Positions 16,704 through 25,743 are shown, counted from the stretch's first letter. The stretch is 64,000 nucleotides of DNA from Bacillus sp. FJAT-18017 (GCF_001278805.1 NZ_CP012602.1:4127501-4191500), one strand, 5' to 3'. Notes: generated from the sequence alone by a model not told the origin. Program-made: numbers and translations.

Positions 16704-17846
16704 TCAGTACCTATAATTTTTAATGATCTCAATAAATAAATGAATAGCTTCCGGAAAAACCCCTTCGTCAATATCGAATTTAGGATGATGATGAGGATAC
16801 ATACTCTTCTCTCCATTCATGCCTACATATATAAAAGCCCCAGGTTTTTCTTGTAAATAATAGGAAAAATCCTCTGAACCCATTACTGGTTCGACTAGCT
16901 CAAATACGTCATTACCAAATGTTCTCCTAATAAGGGATTCTACAAATTCAGATTCTTTTGGATCATTAACTAGCGGCGGCGTTCCAATAATAAAATCGAC
17001 TTTAGCTGTGGCGCCGAATGCCTTGCAAATACCTTCCGTCAATTGAACCATTTGACTTTGAATGGTCCGAACTGCTTCCGGTGATAACGTCCTAATCGTA
17101 CCAATGATCTTAGCAGAATCAGGAATAATATTGTAAGTTGTTCCTGATTCTATTTTTCCAACTGAAATAACACTTGGGTCCATTGGATTCACTTTACGGC
17201 TTATGATGCTTTGTAATGATTGAATAACATGTGTTGCGATATAAATCGGGTCAACTGTTTCATGTGGCATGGATCCATGGCCCCCATACCCTTGTACTAT
17301 TATTTCAAAGTCATCAACCGAGGCCATCATCGGACCTGGTTTTAAACCGATTTTCCCCTTATCCATTCCTTGCCATAGGTGAATACCAAAAATGGCATCG
17401 ACATTTTTTAAAACCCCTTGCTTGACAAGTTTATCTGCCCCACTCGGTGAAATTTCTTCAGCTGATTGAAAGATAAGTACAATATTCGGTTCTATGTCGT
17501 TTGTGTTTTTTGCTATCCATTCTGATACAGCTAAAAGAATAGCCGTATGACCATCATGTCCACACATATGAGCCACACCGGGAATTTTCGAACTAAACGG
17601 CTTATCGCCTTCTTCCATAATTGGAAGAGCATCAATATCGGCCCGTAAGGCAATTGTCTTGTCTCCTTTTGTTCCTTTGACAAAACCAACTACACTTGGC
17701 GGCTGGAAATCCAAGATTTCAATATTTAACGCTTCTAGCCGGTTGCGAATAAATTTACACGTTTCATATTCTTCCCCGGATAACTCTGGATGCTGGTGAA
17801 GATAACGGCGGTCTTCTATTGCTTGTTTTACTAATTGTTCATTCAC
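16704..17846 (-). CDS. M20D-family amidohydrolase
   Basis: 380 residues, typical length for N-acyl-amino-acid or hippurate-type hydrolases. Metal ligands and catalysis are visible: MCGHDGH at 94-100, SAEE at 128-131, HGSMPH in the lid domain and YPHHHPKFD near residue 355. The start is GTG 17846 with AGAAGGGG eight bases upstream. It overlaps the end of a remnant membrane gene by four bases, so the original operon probably paired the enzyme with a transporter now mostly lost. The exact substrate is unknown. Confidence 0.87.
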   Translation of the reverse strand: MNEQLVKQAIEDRRYLHQHPELSGEEYETCKFIRNRLEALNIEILDFQPPSVVGFVKGTKGDKTIALRADIDALPIMEEGDKPFSSKIPGVAHMCGHDGHTAILLAVSEWIAKNTNDIEPNIVLIFQSAEEISPSGADKLVKQGVLKNVDAIFGIHLWQGMDKGKIGLKPGPMMASVDDFEIIVQGYGGHGSMPHETVDPIYIATHVIQSLQSIISRKVNPMDPSVISVGKIESGTTYNIIPDSAKIIGTIRTLSPEAVRTIQSQMVQLTEGICKAFGATAKVDFIIGTPPLVNDPKESEFVESLIRRTFGNDVFELVEPVMGSEDFSYYLQEKPGAFIYVGMNGEKSMYPHHHPKFDIDEGVFPEAIHLFIEIIKNYRY

Positions 17847-17965
17847 GAGTTAAATCCCCTTCTTTTTAAAACGGTCCATTGCGCAAAAACAAGTGCAATG
17901 ATGGCAATAACAAATTGTACATTGTACATACCTGCAACCGCAAGCTCTGCAATAATAGTATCAGG
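17843..17965 (-). pseudogene. C-terminal stub of a membrane transporter
   Basis: The last approximately 40 codons before the amidohydrolase read PDTIIAELAVAGMYNVQF then a membrane helix VIAIIALVFAQW and KRRG, like the end of a polytopic transporter. The stop overlaps the amidohydrolase start by four bases. Upstream the frame runs into a long hairpin and then non-membrane sequence, so the rest of the gene has been deleted. The family cannot be named from so little. Confidence 0.5.
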
Positions 17966-17998
17966 TTGGAGAGGGTATTTGAATACCCTCCCTAACCT
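17963..17998. other. long hairpin at the truncation point
   Basis: GAGGGTATT/AATACCCTC stem with a two-base loop, extended by AGGTT/AACCT after a short internal loop. No T-run follows in either direction. It marks the boundary where the transporter stub begins. Confidence 0.5.
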
Positions 17999-18169
17999 AA
18001 TAAAATTTGGTTTTTTATTATTAAGAAGACCTGAGTCCTTGAACAGAAAATCCCATTTTGTAAAAACAAGGCATAGGTGGAAATTATTCAGCTTGTTCCA
18101 ACATATTAAAAGTATTAAAATAAGCACCATGTCCATAGTGGAAACTCAATCTAATTAAAGGGGAAAACA

Positions 18170-18682
18170 ATGAGAATAAAACTTTCATGCCTTCTTTTCA
18201 TCCTCGTTCTAATTCTTTCAGCATGCGGCCAAGAAAAAATCGAAGGCTCTATGACTTTGCTTAATCAAAATAAAGAAGAAATATCCTTCCCCCAGGATAA
18301 ACCCACGTTGTTCTTTTTCCTTACCACGTACACCTGAACTCATTGCCAAACGCAACTGGTTCAGTTGCATGAATATATTCAAGAACTAGATGACTTGGAT
18401 GTCAATATGTATATCGTAAGCGGGGATACTCCAGAAGAACAACTCCTGTTATACAATGCCTTAAAAGAAAGGTTCGGCTACAGCTTACCTTTCGTTTCCG
18501 ATCCCAATCTAGAATTAATTGATCTTTTTGGCATGAAAAATGGTGATGCTGCTTACAGAGGTTACGGACTTTTAGATACCGATGGAACAGTTGTATTCTA
18601 TACGGTAAATGACTTGTGGGGAGAACAATTCGACAAGACGGTAAAAGAAATTAAAGCGGAATACAAAGCTATAGAACAATAA
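18170..18682 (+). CDS. thioredoxin-fold lipoprotein with in-frame TGA at the CxxC position (selenoprotein candidate or nonsense mutant)
   Basis: Read through the TGA at 18335-18337 (codon 56), the gene is a continuous 170-residue protein. It has AAAGGGG six bases before ATG 18170, a lipoprotein signal with LSAC (Cys19), PTLFFFLTTYT-x-THC, and a redoxin-like remainder (VSGDTPEEQLLLYNAL, PFVSDPN, YGLLDTDGTVVFY). The TGA takes the place of the first Cys of the WCPHC-type motif, giving x-T-H-C. Nothing else is broken. The next possible start (ATG 18365) has no ribosome site. Either TGA is read as selenocysteine or a TGC/TGT codon has just mutated. A strong terminator follows. Confidence 0.7.
18338..18372 (+). 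promoter_or_regulatory. SECIS-like stem-loop after the in-frame TGA
   Basis: Perfect 7-bp stem GCAACTG (18352-18358) and CAGTTGC (18362-18368) with loop GTT. The loop begins 21 bases after the TGA, with G as its first base. TCAT (18340-18343) can pair with ATGA (18369-18372) below an asymmetric bulge. This fits the general description of bacterial SECIS elements. Function is inference. Confidence 0.45.
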
Positions 18683-18729
18683 TTAAGATTCTTATGGCCG
18701 TTTCGGCAGGCTAGAAATAGGAATCCCTT

Positions 18730-18780
18730 AGACTGCTGGCAAACTCGAAAGAAAAATGAGCTTGCCAGCAGTCTTTTTTT
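18730..18780 (+). terminator. terminator after redoxin gene
   Basis: AGACTGCTGGCAA and TTGCCAGCAGTCT arms with extra CTC/GAG pairing, then TTTTTTT. Confidence 0.85.
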
Positions 18781-18835
18781 AACTCTTTAATCCTCACTAG
18801 CCAAGTCAGTCCTTCGCATTTTGCACAAATCTACT

Positions 18836-19222
18836 TTAAATATTGCAAAAAGAGTGACCATTATTCTCTAATACAATTCTTGCCTTTTTAATTGAATGAC
18901 TTTTAACGAGCAGGTAATCTGTATTAAAAGTTGAAATAGCAAAGATACTGATTTTATTTTCGGCTAATGTAGTAGCTAACGAAGATAATATTCCAGTTAA
19001 GCTAAAGTCTAAAATGCCCTCTACTTTTATACACTTCCAATCATGTTCAACTTCGATAATTTGCTCATTAGTGGGTAAACATTCGGAAGGACATACGACT
19101 GACAATTCCTCATGGGTGCGAGTAATGGAAAATACCTCGCAGTTCAATGCCCATAATGGTATTGTTTCTGCTGGAGGAAATTTTATAACGGAAAATGTTG
19201 AATCAATAATTTTTAATTTCAT
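18836..19222 (-). CDS. ACT-domain protein
   Basis: 128 residues with two ACT-like halves. The second half, FSLTGILSSLATTLAENKISIFAISTFNTDYLLVKSHSIKKARIVL, is the typical ligand-binding ACT pattern. Stand-alone ACT proteins of this type (CASTOR-like) sense amino acids. No enzyme domain is attached and no operon partner is visible. Confidence 0.8.
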   Translation of the reverse strand: MKLKIIDSTFSVIKFPPAETIPLWALNCEVFSITRTHEELSVVCPSECLPTNEQIIEVEHDWKCIKVEGILDFSLTGILSSLATTLAENKISIFAISTFNTDYLLVKSHSIKKARIVLENNGHSFCNI

Positions 19223-19355
19223 ATATTCAGCACTCCCTTTCGAAGTTATTTTACCATCTTTCTTTTTAACTCCTAGTTTACTAAACTCCCCTGTTTAAAA
19301 CGAAAAATAAACGAAGCAGGGACATCCCCTGCTTCCACCTAACCTCTATTTACTT

Positions 19356-20966
19356 TCACGCTCTTTCCTTCTCCCTGATAGCATCGACTTTCTCAGGCGT
19401 AAGGATGATGTCACCAACCGATGCTACCCTGCCCCATTCATCTTTAAAGACGAGGTGCTTCCGCTCAAATTTAACAGGGGAATCAATGCCCGCCGCGGCT
19501 GCAAGATTGAACAGGCCCTCGCGCAGCGAAATGACATAGTTGGCCACCCGGTACATTTTTTCCTCGATCACCAGGCCGTCCTGAAGCTTCGGATCAGTCG
19601 TTGCGACTCCCGCGGGGCAGGCGTTTGTATGGCATTTGCCCGCCATAATGCAGCCAACACTAATCATAAAACCGCGTGCGATGTTGACAAGATCGGCACC
19701 CATCGCGAGTGCAATTGCGATTTTGTCCGGTGTAATCAGCTTGCCGGATGCAATAAGCTTCACTCTGCCCCGTACGCCATACTTTTTCAGCATTTCATCA
19801 ACGACCGGAAGCGCCGATTGAATTGGAAGCCCGACTGCATCGGCAAGTTCCTGGTAGGTGGCGCCGGTTCCGCCTTCCCCCCCGTCAACGCTGATAAAAT
19901 CAGGCCCCATTCCGGTATCCTTCATAATCGAAGCCATCTCTTCAAGCGAATCAAGATCCCCGACAACAATTTTGATTCCAACTGGCTTTCCGCCAAGGTC
20001 CCTCATTTTCTCCACAAACTCAAACAATTCATGGTAGTCATTGAATTCATAGAAACGGTTCGGGCTGTTGATTGTTTTCCCTGGTTCGACGAGGCGGATT
20101 CGCGCGATTTCCTCGGTTACCTTATCACCTTCAAGATGGCCGCCGCGGATTTTCGCTCCTTGGGCAAGTTTAAGTTCAAATGCTTTTACCTGTTCAATTT
20201 CACTTTTCCGCTTGAACTCTTCCCAGGAAAATTCCCCGCCCGGTGTCCGTACTCCAAACAATCCCGGTCCAATCTGCATGATAATATCGGGATTCCCTGC
20301 CAGATGATAATCGGACAGCCCTCCTTCCCCGGTATTCATCCATGTCCCGCCTGCCAGGGCAAGCCCATTGGATAGTGCGGTAATCGCATTTTTTCCGAGC
20401 GCGCCGTAGCTCATCGCCGACTGCCCGACAAGACCCTTTACCTTGAACGGTTTCCTGCACGAATCAGTGCCAATCACAACAGCATCCTCATCTGTCAGGA
20501 AAAAAGGATCTACCTGTCTTTCTTCACGGTGCTCCTTCCGGGTAACCAGTCCTTCTTCATCGACTTTATAAACCATCGTATTGATTTTCTGGCTGTTATC
20601 GATTCGCAGTTCTTCCCGCTGTTTCGGGAACATGCTGTTCCTGATATAATAGCCGCTTTTTGAAAAATCGCGTTCCGACCCGAAGCCAATCAAACGCTCC
20701 TTGTATTTACCCGCCTTGACGATATCCTCGAATTCTTTTCTTGGGAAAGGCGTGCCTTCAAGATTACTCTGGAACAAATATTGCCGGAGCTCGGGACCAA
20801 TTTGCTCGGTCATATAGCGGATTCTGCCAAGAAGCGGGAAATTCCTAAGAATTGAATGCTGCTTTTGTGTGTCGTCCTTCCGATAGAGATACGTCGCTGC
20901 CGCTGCTGCTCCCAAGACGGCCGTTCCTTTTAAAAATGCCGGAAGAAACTTTTTCTTCTCTGCCAT
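19356..20966 (-). CDS. yerD: FMN-binding glutamate synthase family protein (YerD-like)
   Basis: 536 residues. An N-terminal hydrophobic helix (residues 8-24) is followed by the FMN/glutamate-synthase barrel: GQSAMSYGALG, NTGEGG, KIRGGHLEGDKV, ISVDGGEGGTGA. A 3Fe-4S cluster site with three cysteines is at CIMAGKCHTNACPAG. It lacks the GltB amidotransferase domain, so it resembles the ferredoxin-dependent-type core alone, as in B. subtilis YerD. The natural electron donor and substrate are uncertain. It probably shares a transcript with the next gene, 30 bases upstream. Confidence 0.88.
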   Translation of the reverse strand: MAEKKKFLPAFLKGTAVLGAAAAATYLYRKDDTQKQHSILRNFPLLGRIRYMTEQIGPELRQYLFQSNLEGTPFPRKEFEDIVKAGKYKERLIGFGSERDFSKSGYYIRNSMFPKQREELRIDNSQKINTMVYKVDEEGLVTRKEHREERQVDPFFLTDEDAVVIGTDSCRKPFKVKGLVGQSAMSYGALGKNAITALSNGLALAGGTWMNTGEGGLSDYHLAGNPDIIMQIGPGLFGVRTPGGEFSWEEFKRKSEIEQVKAFELKLAQGAKIRGGHLEGDKVTEEIARIRLVEPGKTINSPNRFYEFNDYHELFEFVEKMRDLGGKPVGIKIVVGDLDSLEEMASIMKDTGMGPDFISVDGGEGGTGATYQELADAVGLPIQSALPVVDEMLKKYGVRGRVKLIASGKLITPDKIAIALAMGADLVNIARGFMISVGCIMAGKCHTNACPAGVATTDPKLQDGLVIEEKMYRVANYVISLREGLFNLAAAAGIDSPVKFERKHLVFKDEWGRVASVGDIILTPEKVDAIREKERA

Positions 20967-20996
20967 CGTATCACCCTTCGTTTATTTTCTAGGATT

Positions 20997-21626
20997 CTAT
21001 AATTCTGTCAGCGCCTGGCCGATTGGTGTTTCACCCGCTGTCACGGTGATTGTTTTACCAATCGTTTTTTCCTCTTCCAGCGCTTCGACTAGTACCGATG
21101 CGAGATCTTCCTTTGGAATTTCCCCTTCTTCAGAGGTGAGTGTTTCCGAAACAGTCACTTTCCCTTTCCCCGGCTTGTCCGCAGGCGTGGTAGGCCTTAT
21201 GATGGTATAGGCAAGGTCTTCCTGCCTCAATAGTTCTTCCGGCATTTGTTTCGCTCCGATTGTACCGGTTCCGCTAATGTCACTTTCCTCGCCCTTTAAT
21301 GCACTAAGCAAGACAAAGCGCTCCACCCCGTGCTTCACAGCCGACTGAATCGAACTAACAACAAGTTGATGGTCAATCAATATCGGCTTGCTCTCCCCGG
21401 TCCTCGGGCTTGCCCCTCCTAAATAGATGACGGCATCACAGCTTGAGAAAGCGCCAGAAATCTCATTCTCATCTGTTAGGACAACCTCCGTCGCACCAAG
21501 CCTCTTCAATTCTTCGGCCCGGTTTTCAGAGCTTGCCATCACGACCGTCTGATGCTGCTTTTCAGCCAGCAGCTTAACAACGTGTTCCCCTGCCAAATCA
21601 TACGTTCCTATCACAAGCACCTTCAT
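20997..21626 (-). CDS. atypical SDR NAD(P)-binding protein (YhfK-like)
   Basis: 209 residues with a Rossmann start KVLVIGTYDLAGEHVVKLLAE, in which the usual GxTGxxG is altered to GTYDLAG. Later come VIYLGGASPRTGES, VERFVLLSALKGE and YTIIRP, as in NmrA/YhfK-type atypical SDRs, which often bind NAD(P) without strong catalysis. A redox-sensing or ubiquinone-like reductase role is possible. It is the first gene of a two-gene unit with yerD. Confidence 0.78.
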   Translation of the reverse strand: MKVLVIGTYDLAGEHVVKLLAEKQHQTVVMASSENRAEELKRLGATEVVLTDENEISGAFSSCDAVIYLGGASPRTGESKPILIDHQLVVSSIQSAVKHGVERFVLLSALKGEESDISGTGTIGAKQMPEELLRQEDLAYTIIRPTTPADKPGKGKVTVSETLTSEEGEIPKEDLASVLVEALEEEKTIGKTITVTAGETPIGQALTEL

Positions 21627-21894
21627 CGTATTCCTCCTAACTATGTTTGTTGCTTACGCCTTATTCCTTAACCAAGACACCTTTGATTCCGCTTCCTCTT
21701 TAAAAAATACTAAAAATTCAAAATTTCTATCCCTCAATGCAATATTCCACCTTTACCCGCTTATAAACGAAAAAGCTTGGTTTTACTTCAATGGCTCTGT
21801 TTCAACCCTTAAAAAAGGTGCTAGTGTTATAAAAAAATAGTTTCGTTCTTCCTTTTTAAAGAAGGCTCTGTTATAGCTGAATGTTGATAAAAAA

Positions 21895-22075
21895 ATAAGG
21901 GGAGAAATTCCGATTAAGTCGGGAAATGCCCATATTTCCCTTAAAATAAGGGAAGTTTTTCCGCTTATCATCCCGGAATCTATGAATTTTGACTTATTTT
22001 GAGAAGTTAAGGGGAATTTATCCGCTTATTTCTGCTTCTTCAGCTGCCCATGCGTACAATAGACGGAAATTCTCC
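21895..22075. repeat. TCCGCTTAT / AATAAG repeat cluster in a 556-bp gene-free stretch
   Basis: Several imperfect copies of AAATAAGG..(A)ATTCCG and TTCCGCTTAT (near 21957 and 22020), similar to the cluster at 4540-4735. I see no gene between 21627 and 22183. Confidence 0.5.
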
Positions 22076-22149
22076 CCCTAATAATTCTCATCTGAGGGTA
22101 GTTGGGGCTAAACATAAAATTGATTGCACAGCTAAAGGGGCCCTTAAAT

Positions 22150-22187
22150 AAAAAGGTGTAAAGGAGCATTCCTTCACACCTTTTTAT
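22150..22187. terminator. terminator overlapping the isochorismatase stop
   Basis: AAAAAGGTGT-AAGGA paired with TCCTT-ACACCTTTTT; A/T-rich on both sides so it can act in both directions. The stop codon of the leftward gene lies in one arm. Confidence 0.7.
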
Positions 22188-22759
22188 TGCGTTTTTGATA
22201 GGGATTCAAGCACTTCGTTCGTTGTCACGATTGTAGCAAATTCCTTATGCAGTGCAGCCAGTTCCAGCTCATGCACTACATCTGGGCTGTGCCGTTTATT
22301 CTTGTGGTCAGTGATTTCAAAGGCAGCCGTCGCATCAGACACGAGGAAATTTGAATAACCAAGATTGCCTGCCATTCGTACTGTCGTGGAGACACAGTGC
22401 TGTGTTGATAAGCCAGTGATGACCAGCGACTTTACCTGCTTTTCTTTTAAAAAGCTTTCAAGCGGGGTGCCTATGAATGCTGAATTTACATTCTTGGTGA
22501 ATACTTCCTCTCCTTCTTTTGGACTAACAATATCCTTAATTCGGACCTTTTTGGCATCTTTATAATTTAATGGAGATTGCGGCAGCAGTGATAAATGCTG
22601 TGAGTAGATGATAATTCCTCGACGATTTCTCCATTCTGTCAGCAGCCGGGAAATGTTTTCCTCTGCCTGAGAGTTATTCCGCTCCCCCCAATAAGGGTCA
22701 TCAAACCCGTTTTGGACGTCTAAAATCAGTAGAGCTGGCAGGTCAATCAGTTGTTTCAA
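22184..22759 (-). CDS. isochorismatase-family cysteine hydrolase
   Basis: 191 residues from TTG 22759, chosen for GGAGGG seven bases upstream; a GTG at 22798 would add 13 residues without a ribosome site. The triad is present: Asp14 in LILDVQNGF, Lys89 in FTKNVNSAF and Cys122 in TGLSTQHCVSTT. Such enzymes hydrolyse isochorismate, nicotinamide or other amides. The substrate here is unknown. Confidence 0.83.
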   Translation of the reverse strand: MKQLIDLPALLILDVQNGFDDPYWGERNNSQAEENISRLLTEWRNRRGIIIYSQHLSLLPQSPLNYKDAKKVRIKDIVSPKEGEEVFTKNVNSAFIGTPLESFLKEKQVKSLVITGLSTQHCVSTTVRMAGNLGYSNFLVSDATAAFEITDHKNKRHSPDVVHELELAALHKEFATIVTTNEVLESLSKTQ

Positions 22760-22937
22760 GCTTATCCCTCCATCCAGACTGTTCCTTATTTTTCCCACAG
22801 TTCACTCGTTTATCCGTATGAAATGAACCTACGATCAAGTGGGAGTTTAGTTTTCTAATTGAGCATTAGCCCAATTGATTTTTAAGATTGAAACGTCAGG
22901 AAAATCTTATTTCACTAGACGGTTACAGTCCCTTAAG

Positions 22938-22979
22938 AGTAAAAAAAGCATGCCGGATTTGGCATGCTTTTTTTACTCA
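22938..22979. terminator. bidirectional terminator
   Basis: GAGTAAAAAAAGCATGCC with its exact complement around a six-base loop; T-runs both ways. It includes the end of the YqcI-type gene. Confidence 0.8.
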
Positions 22980-23716
22980 TTCTTATTTGTTTTTTTCAGA
23001 TAGTGGTGGAAAGGACATTTGGAGATCGTTGTATCATCATCCCTTAGGAAATATTGCTTCCATTCGTAATTGTCTTCATTTCCATACATATTTAAATCTG
23101 GGTGAATCGGGGCCTTGTCATAATTGGCAAGGCGTTCCCGAATGGATGATTTGATCTTTGCCGCCCTGTCCGGTGATTTATTAAACTCCACCAGCACCGA
23201 CCTCGGAGTTATTGCCAGCATAAGATATGGAAAATATCTGCTCTGCCGGTTTTTATGTGCCGGAGTACCGCAATAGACGAAATACTGTTCTCCGTGAAAA
23301 CAGAATTCCCATAACGTATTTTCTGGATCAGCGGGAATAGGCTCGGGCCAATCCAGCTTATCAAGAAGACTGCTTTGGCTTAGCTGCTCCCAAAAAATCT
23401 GCTCATACTCCTCAACGGAAAGAGAATACTGGCCGGTTTTTTTATAAAAAAGGACAAGGGATGTATACCTCCCCAGTTCCCTATAGTGAGTTGAATACTC
23501 TTCCAATGCACGGGCAAGTTCAGACGCTGCCGAAACGTCGAAAGGATCAGGAAGGAAGCCATATTGGAAGTGGTCAAGTTGATGGCCCATGGTCGCCGGG
23601 ATGCAGGGGAAAGGTTTTGTCCGATCCTGCATTTTCGCAGAGAATAGGGCAACAGCATCTTTTTTCCATGTATCAACTCCAGATTGAAGCACGGATTCCT
23701 TTGTAAAAAGGGTCAT
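22973..23716 (-). CDS. YqcI/YcgG-family protein
   Basis: 247 residues from ATG 23716, preceded by GAGGAGG. Typical YqcI/YcgG stretches are FPCIPATMGHQLDHFQYGFL, LWEFCFHGEQYFVYCGTPAH and the C-terminal SKCPFHHYLK. The C/H residues suggest heme or metal binding seen in this family, but the biochemical role is not established. The gene is free-standing with a terminator inside its end. Confidence 0.8.
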   Translation of the reverse strand: MTLFTKESVLQSGVDTWKKDAVALFSAKMQDRTKPFPCIPATMGHQLDHFQYGFLPDPFDVSAASELARALEEYSTHYRELGRYTSLVLFYKKTGQYSLSVEEYEQIFWEQLSQSSLLDKLDWPEPIPADPENTLWEFCFHGEQYFVYCGTPAHKNRQSRYFPYLMLAITPRSVLVEFNKSPDRAAKIKSSIRERLANYDKAPIHPDLNMYGNEDNYEWKQYFLRDDDTTISKCPFHHYLKKTNKNE

Positions 23717-23808
23717 ACATGGGTCCTCCTCTCTCCATTTAACGTATTCCGGGGAGAACCCAAGTGACACTATTCAAAACCTGCTAGATTCATAGCAAGA
23801 AGATTTGG

Positions 23809-24570
23809 TTAGAAATTCATTCTGGATTGTCCGCCATCTACATTTATACTGGCACCAACAATCCAGGATGCTTTTTCGGAGGCGAGAAATACGGCAACAT
23901 TTGCGATTTCTTCAGGAGTGCCGAAGCGTCCGGCTGGTATCTCCTTCTTTACAAATTCTTTTATACCTTCAGGGTCAGCCTCTAGACGCTTTTTCCAATT
24001 ACCTGTTTCGTGAAGTATACTTCCGGGTGCGATGCTATTGACTCGAATTCCACTTGAAATGACCTCGTCCGCCAGTGACTTGGTGAAACTGATCAAGGCG
24101 GATTTTGCATTGTTATAGGTAACCTTTCCTCCGCTTTCTCTGCCGAAAATGGAGGTGATATTAATAATCGAACCCGACTGTTGCTTTTTCATATGCTCAA
24201 CTGCCAATTTACTTAAGTGGACGGCCGAAAAGTAATTCAACTCCATCGCCTTGTAGTATAAATCCATGTCAGTTTCTGTTGCGTTCCCGCCATTGCTTCC
24301 GCCTGCATTATTAATGAGCACATCAATGGTTCCGTATTTTTCAACAAAGGACATGATCAGTTTCTCTCGTTCTTCCGGGTTGGTGATATCTGCTTGAAAA
24401 ATGGTGGCTTTGCCCTCTATTTCTTCATTTGTTTTCTCCAGTGCATCCATCCCCCTGGCAGAAATGGAAACATTCGCCCCTTCGGCCACAAACGCCGCAG
24501 CAATCGCCTTTCCAATTCCCTTTGAACCGCCAGTGATGAGTATATTTTTCCCTTGTAAAAGCAAATCCAT
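23809..24570 (-). CDS. short-chain dehydrogenase/reductase
   Basis: 253 residues, a complete classical SDR: TGGSKGIG at 13-20, NNAGGSNGG, catalytic Ser in NITS, YNNAK (YxxxK) and the C-terminal substrate loop with INVDGGQS. Similar to 3-oxoacyl-ACP-reductase-like SDRs of Bacillus. The substrate is unknown. In contrast to the SDR at 6246 it is intact. Confidence 0.88.
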   Translation of the reverse strand: MDLLLQGKNILITGGSKGIGKAIAAAFVAEGANVSISARGMDALEKTNEEIEGKATIFQADITNPEEREKLIMSFVEKYGTIDVLINNAGGSNGGNATETDMDLYYKAMELNYFSAVHLSKLAVEHMKKQQSGSIINITSIFGRESGGKVTYNNAKSALISFTKSLADEVISSGIRVNSIAPGSILHETGNWKKRLEADPEGIKEFVKKEIPAGRFGTPEEIANVAVFLASEKASWIVGASINVDGGQSRMNF

Positions 24571-24670
24571 TGTACTTACTTCCTTTCAACTATAACTTGG
24601 TTCTTGATACCGTCTTCGAGTACACCAACGGGTATCGGAGTCCTCTGCAACAAACCACGGACAGCAGTGC

Positions 24671-25615
24671 CTAAAAGTATTTCTTCCCGGATTTTATCAT
24701 AATATCAGTCTCAATCCTGCTCATGAATTCCTCTGCTGCACTGTATCCCTGCTGCTTTAAAAACCAGTTATTTGCTGCTGCCTCTATTAACCCTGCAACA
24801 TCCCGTCCAGGCTGAAGTTGAATCTCAATGGAAGGTACTTTTACCCCCATATAATCCGTAGAGTGAAATTCCTGTTCTAAATCATTATACAAAGCATCCT
24901 TTTCCCATTTCGTTAAATGGATATCCAGGGTAATTCTTGTTTCTTCTTGAAAAGCCTTGCGGCCGTATAAGCGGACCACATTCAACAAGCCAATGCTCCG
25001 CAGAGCCAAAAACTCTTTATTTTTTCCTTCATGGGTTCCGAGAATGGTTTGGTGACTAAGTTTCTTTAGAACAACAATATCATCCGAAACAAGCCGGTGA
25101 CCCCTGCGAATTAAAGTGTGCGCCGTTTCGCTTTTCCCTACTCCGGAAGCTCCGCGAAGCAAAATTCCAATGCCCGATACATTCATACAAACTCCGTGCA
25201 GCGTCATTTCTGGTGCTAACTCCTTCACTAAATATGTATCCAATTTGGTGATAAACTCTGACGTTTCCTCAGGAATATTCGTCACTAACAGAGGAATACC
25301 CTGCTCGGTACAATGGTGAATCAAGTAGGTAAGTCCTTCCTCACCAGCTGTTACAATAAAGCATGGAGGATGATAGTGGACAATATTTCCGATCCGGATT
25401 TTACGTTCTTCTTCACTTAATTTATGTAAATAGGTAATTTCTTTTTTTCCTAATATTTGAACTCGTTCTGTTGGAAAAAAATCAAAGTATCCCACAAATT
25501 CCAGGCCTGGACGATGCACCCGCGGTTGTGTAATCGTTTTTTGCAGCTGGCCTTCACCAGCCATCACTTTAAGTGAGAATTTTTTAGCCAAATCTTCAAC
25601 CGTAATTTTTTTCAA
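24671..25615 (-). CDS. HPr kinase/phosphorylase-like protein, divergent paralogue
   Basis: 314 residues aligning over the whole length with B. subtilis HprK, including GYFxFFPTERVQILGK, His140 (TLHGV), the P-loop GASGVGKSE at 155-163 and SDD at 177-179. The HprK signature LEIRGxGIINV reads LALRSIGLLNV (203-213), with the conserved Glu changed to Ala and Gly to Ser. The lgt neighbour usual for hprK is missing. A second, functionally altered HprK-like enzyme acting on HPr, Crh or another target is likely. Confidence 0.75.
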   Translation of the reverse strand: MKKITVEDLAKKFSLKVMAGEGQLQKTITQPRVHRPGLEFVGYFDFFPTERVQILGKKEITYLHKLSEEERKIRIGNIVHYHPPCFIVTAGEEGLTYLIHHCTEQGIPLLVTNIPEETSEFITKLDTYLVKELAPEMTLHGVCMNVSGIGILLRGASGVGKSETAHTLIRRGHRLVSDDIVVLKKLSHQTILGTHEGKNKEFLALRSIGLLNVVRLYGRKAFQEETRITLDIHLTKWEKDALYNDLEQEFHSTDYMGVKVPSIEIQLQPGRDVAGLIEAAANNWFLKQQGYSAAEEFMSRIETDIMIKSGKKYF

Positions 25616-25743
25616 CTACCATTCACGTCCTATTGCCATTTTTACAATAAATTATACTAATAATTAGTGAAATATCCCAGCGATTCCCCAATGTTGTTTT
25701 ATCCATACCGATTTCAAGAATAGAGATGTATTGATAGCATTAC

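Noticed and set aside
18365..18682. 105-codon frame as a separate gene starting at the internal ATG
   Set aside because: No ribosome site, and it is only the part of the redoxin gene after the TGA.
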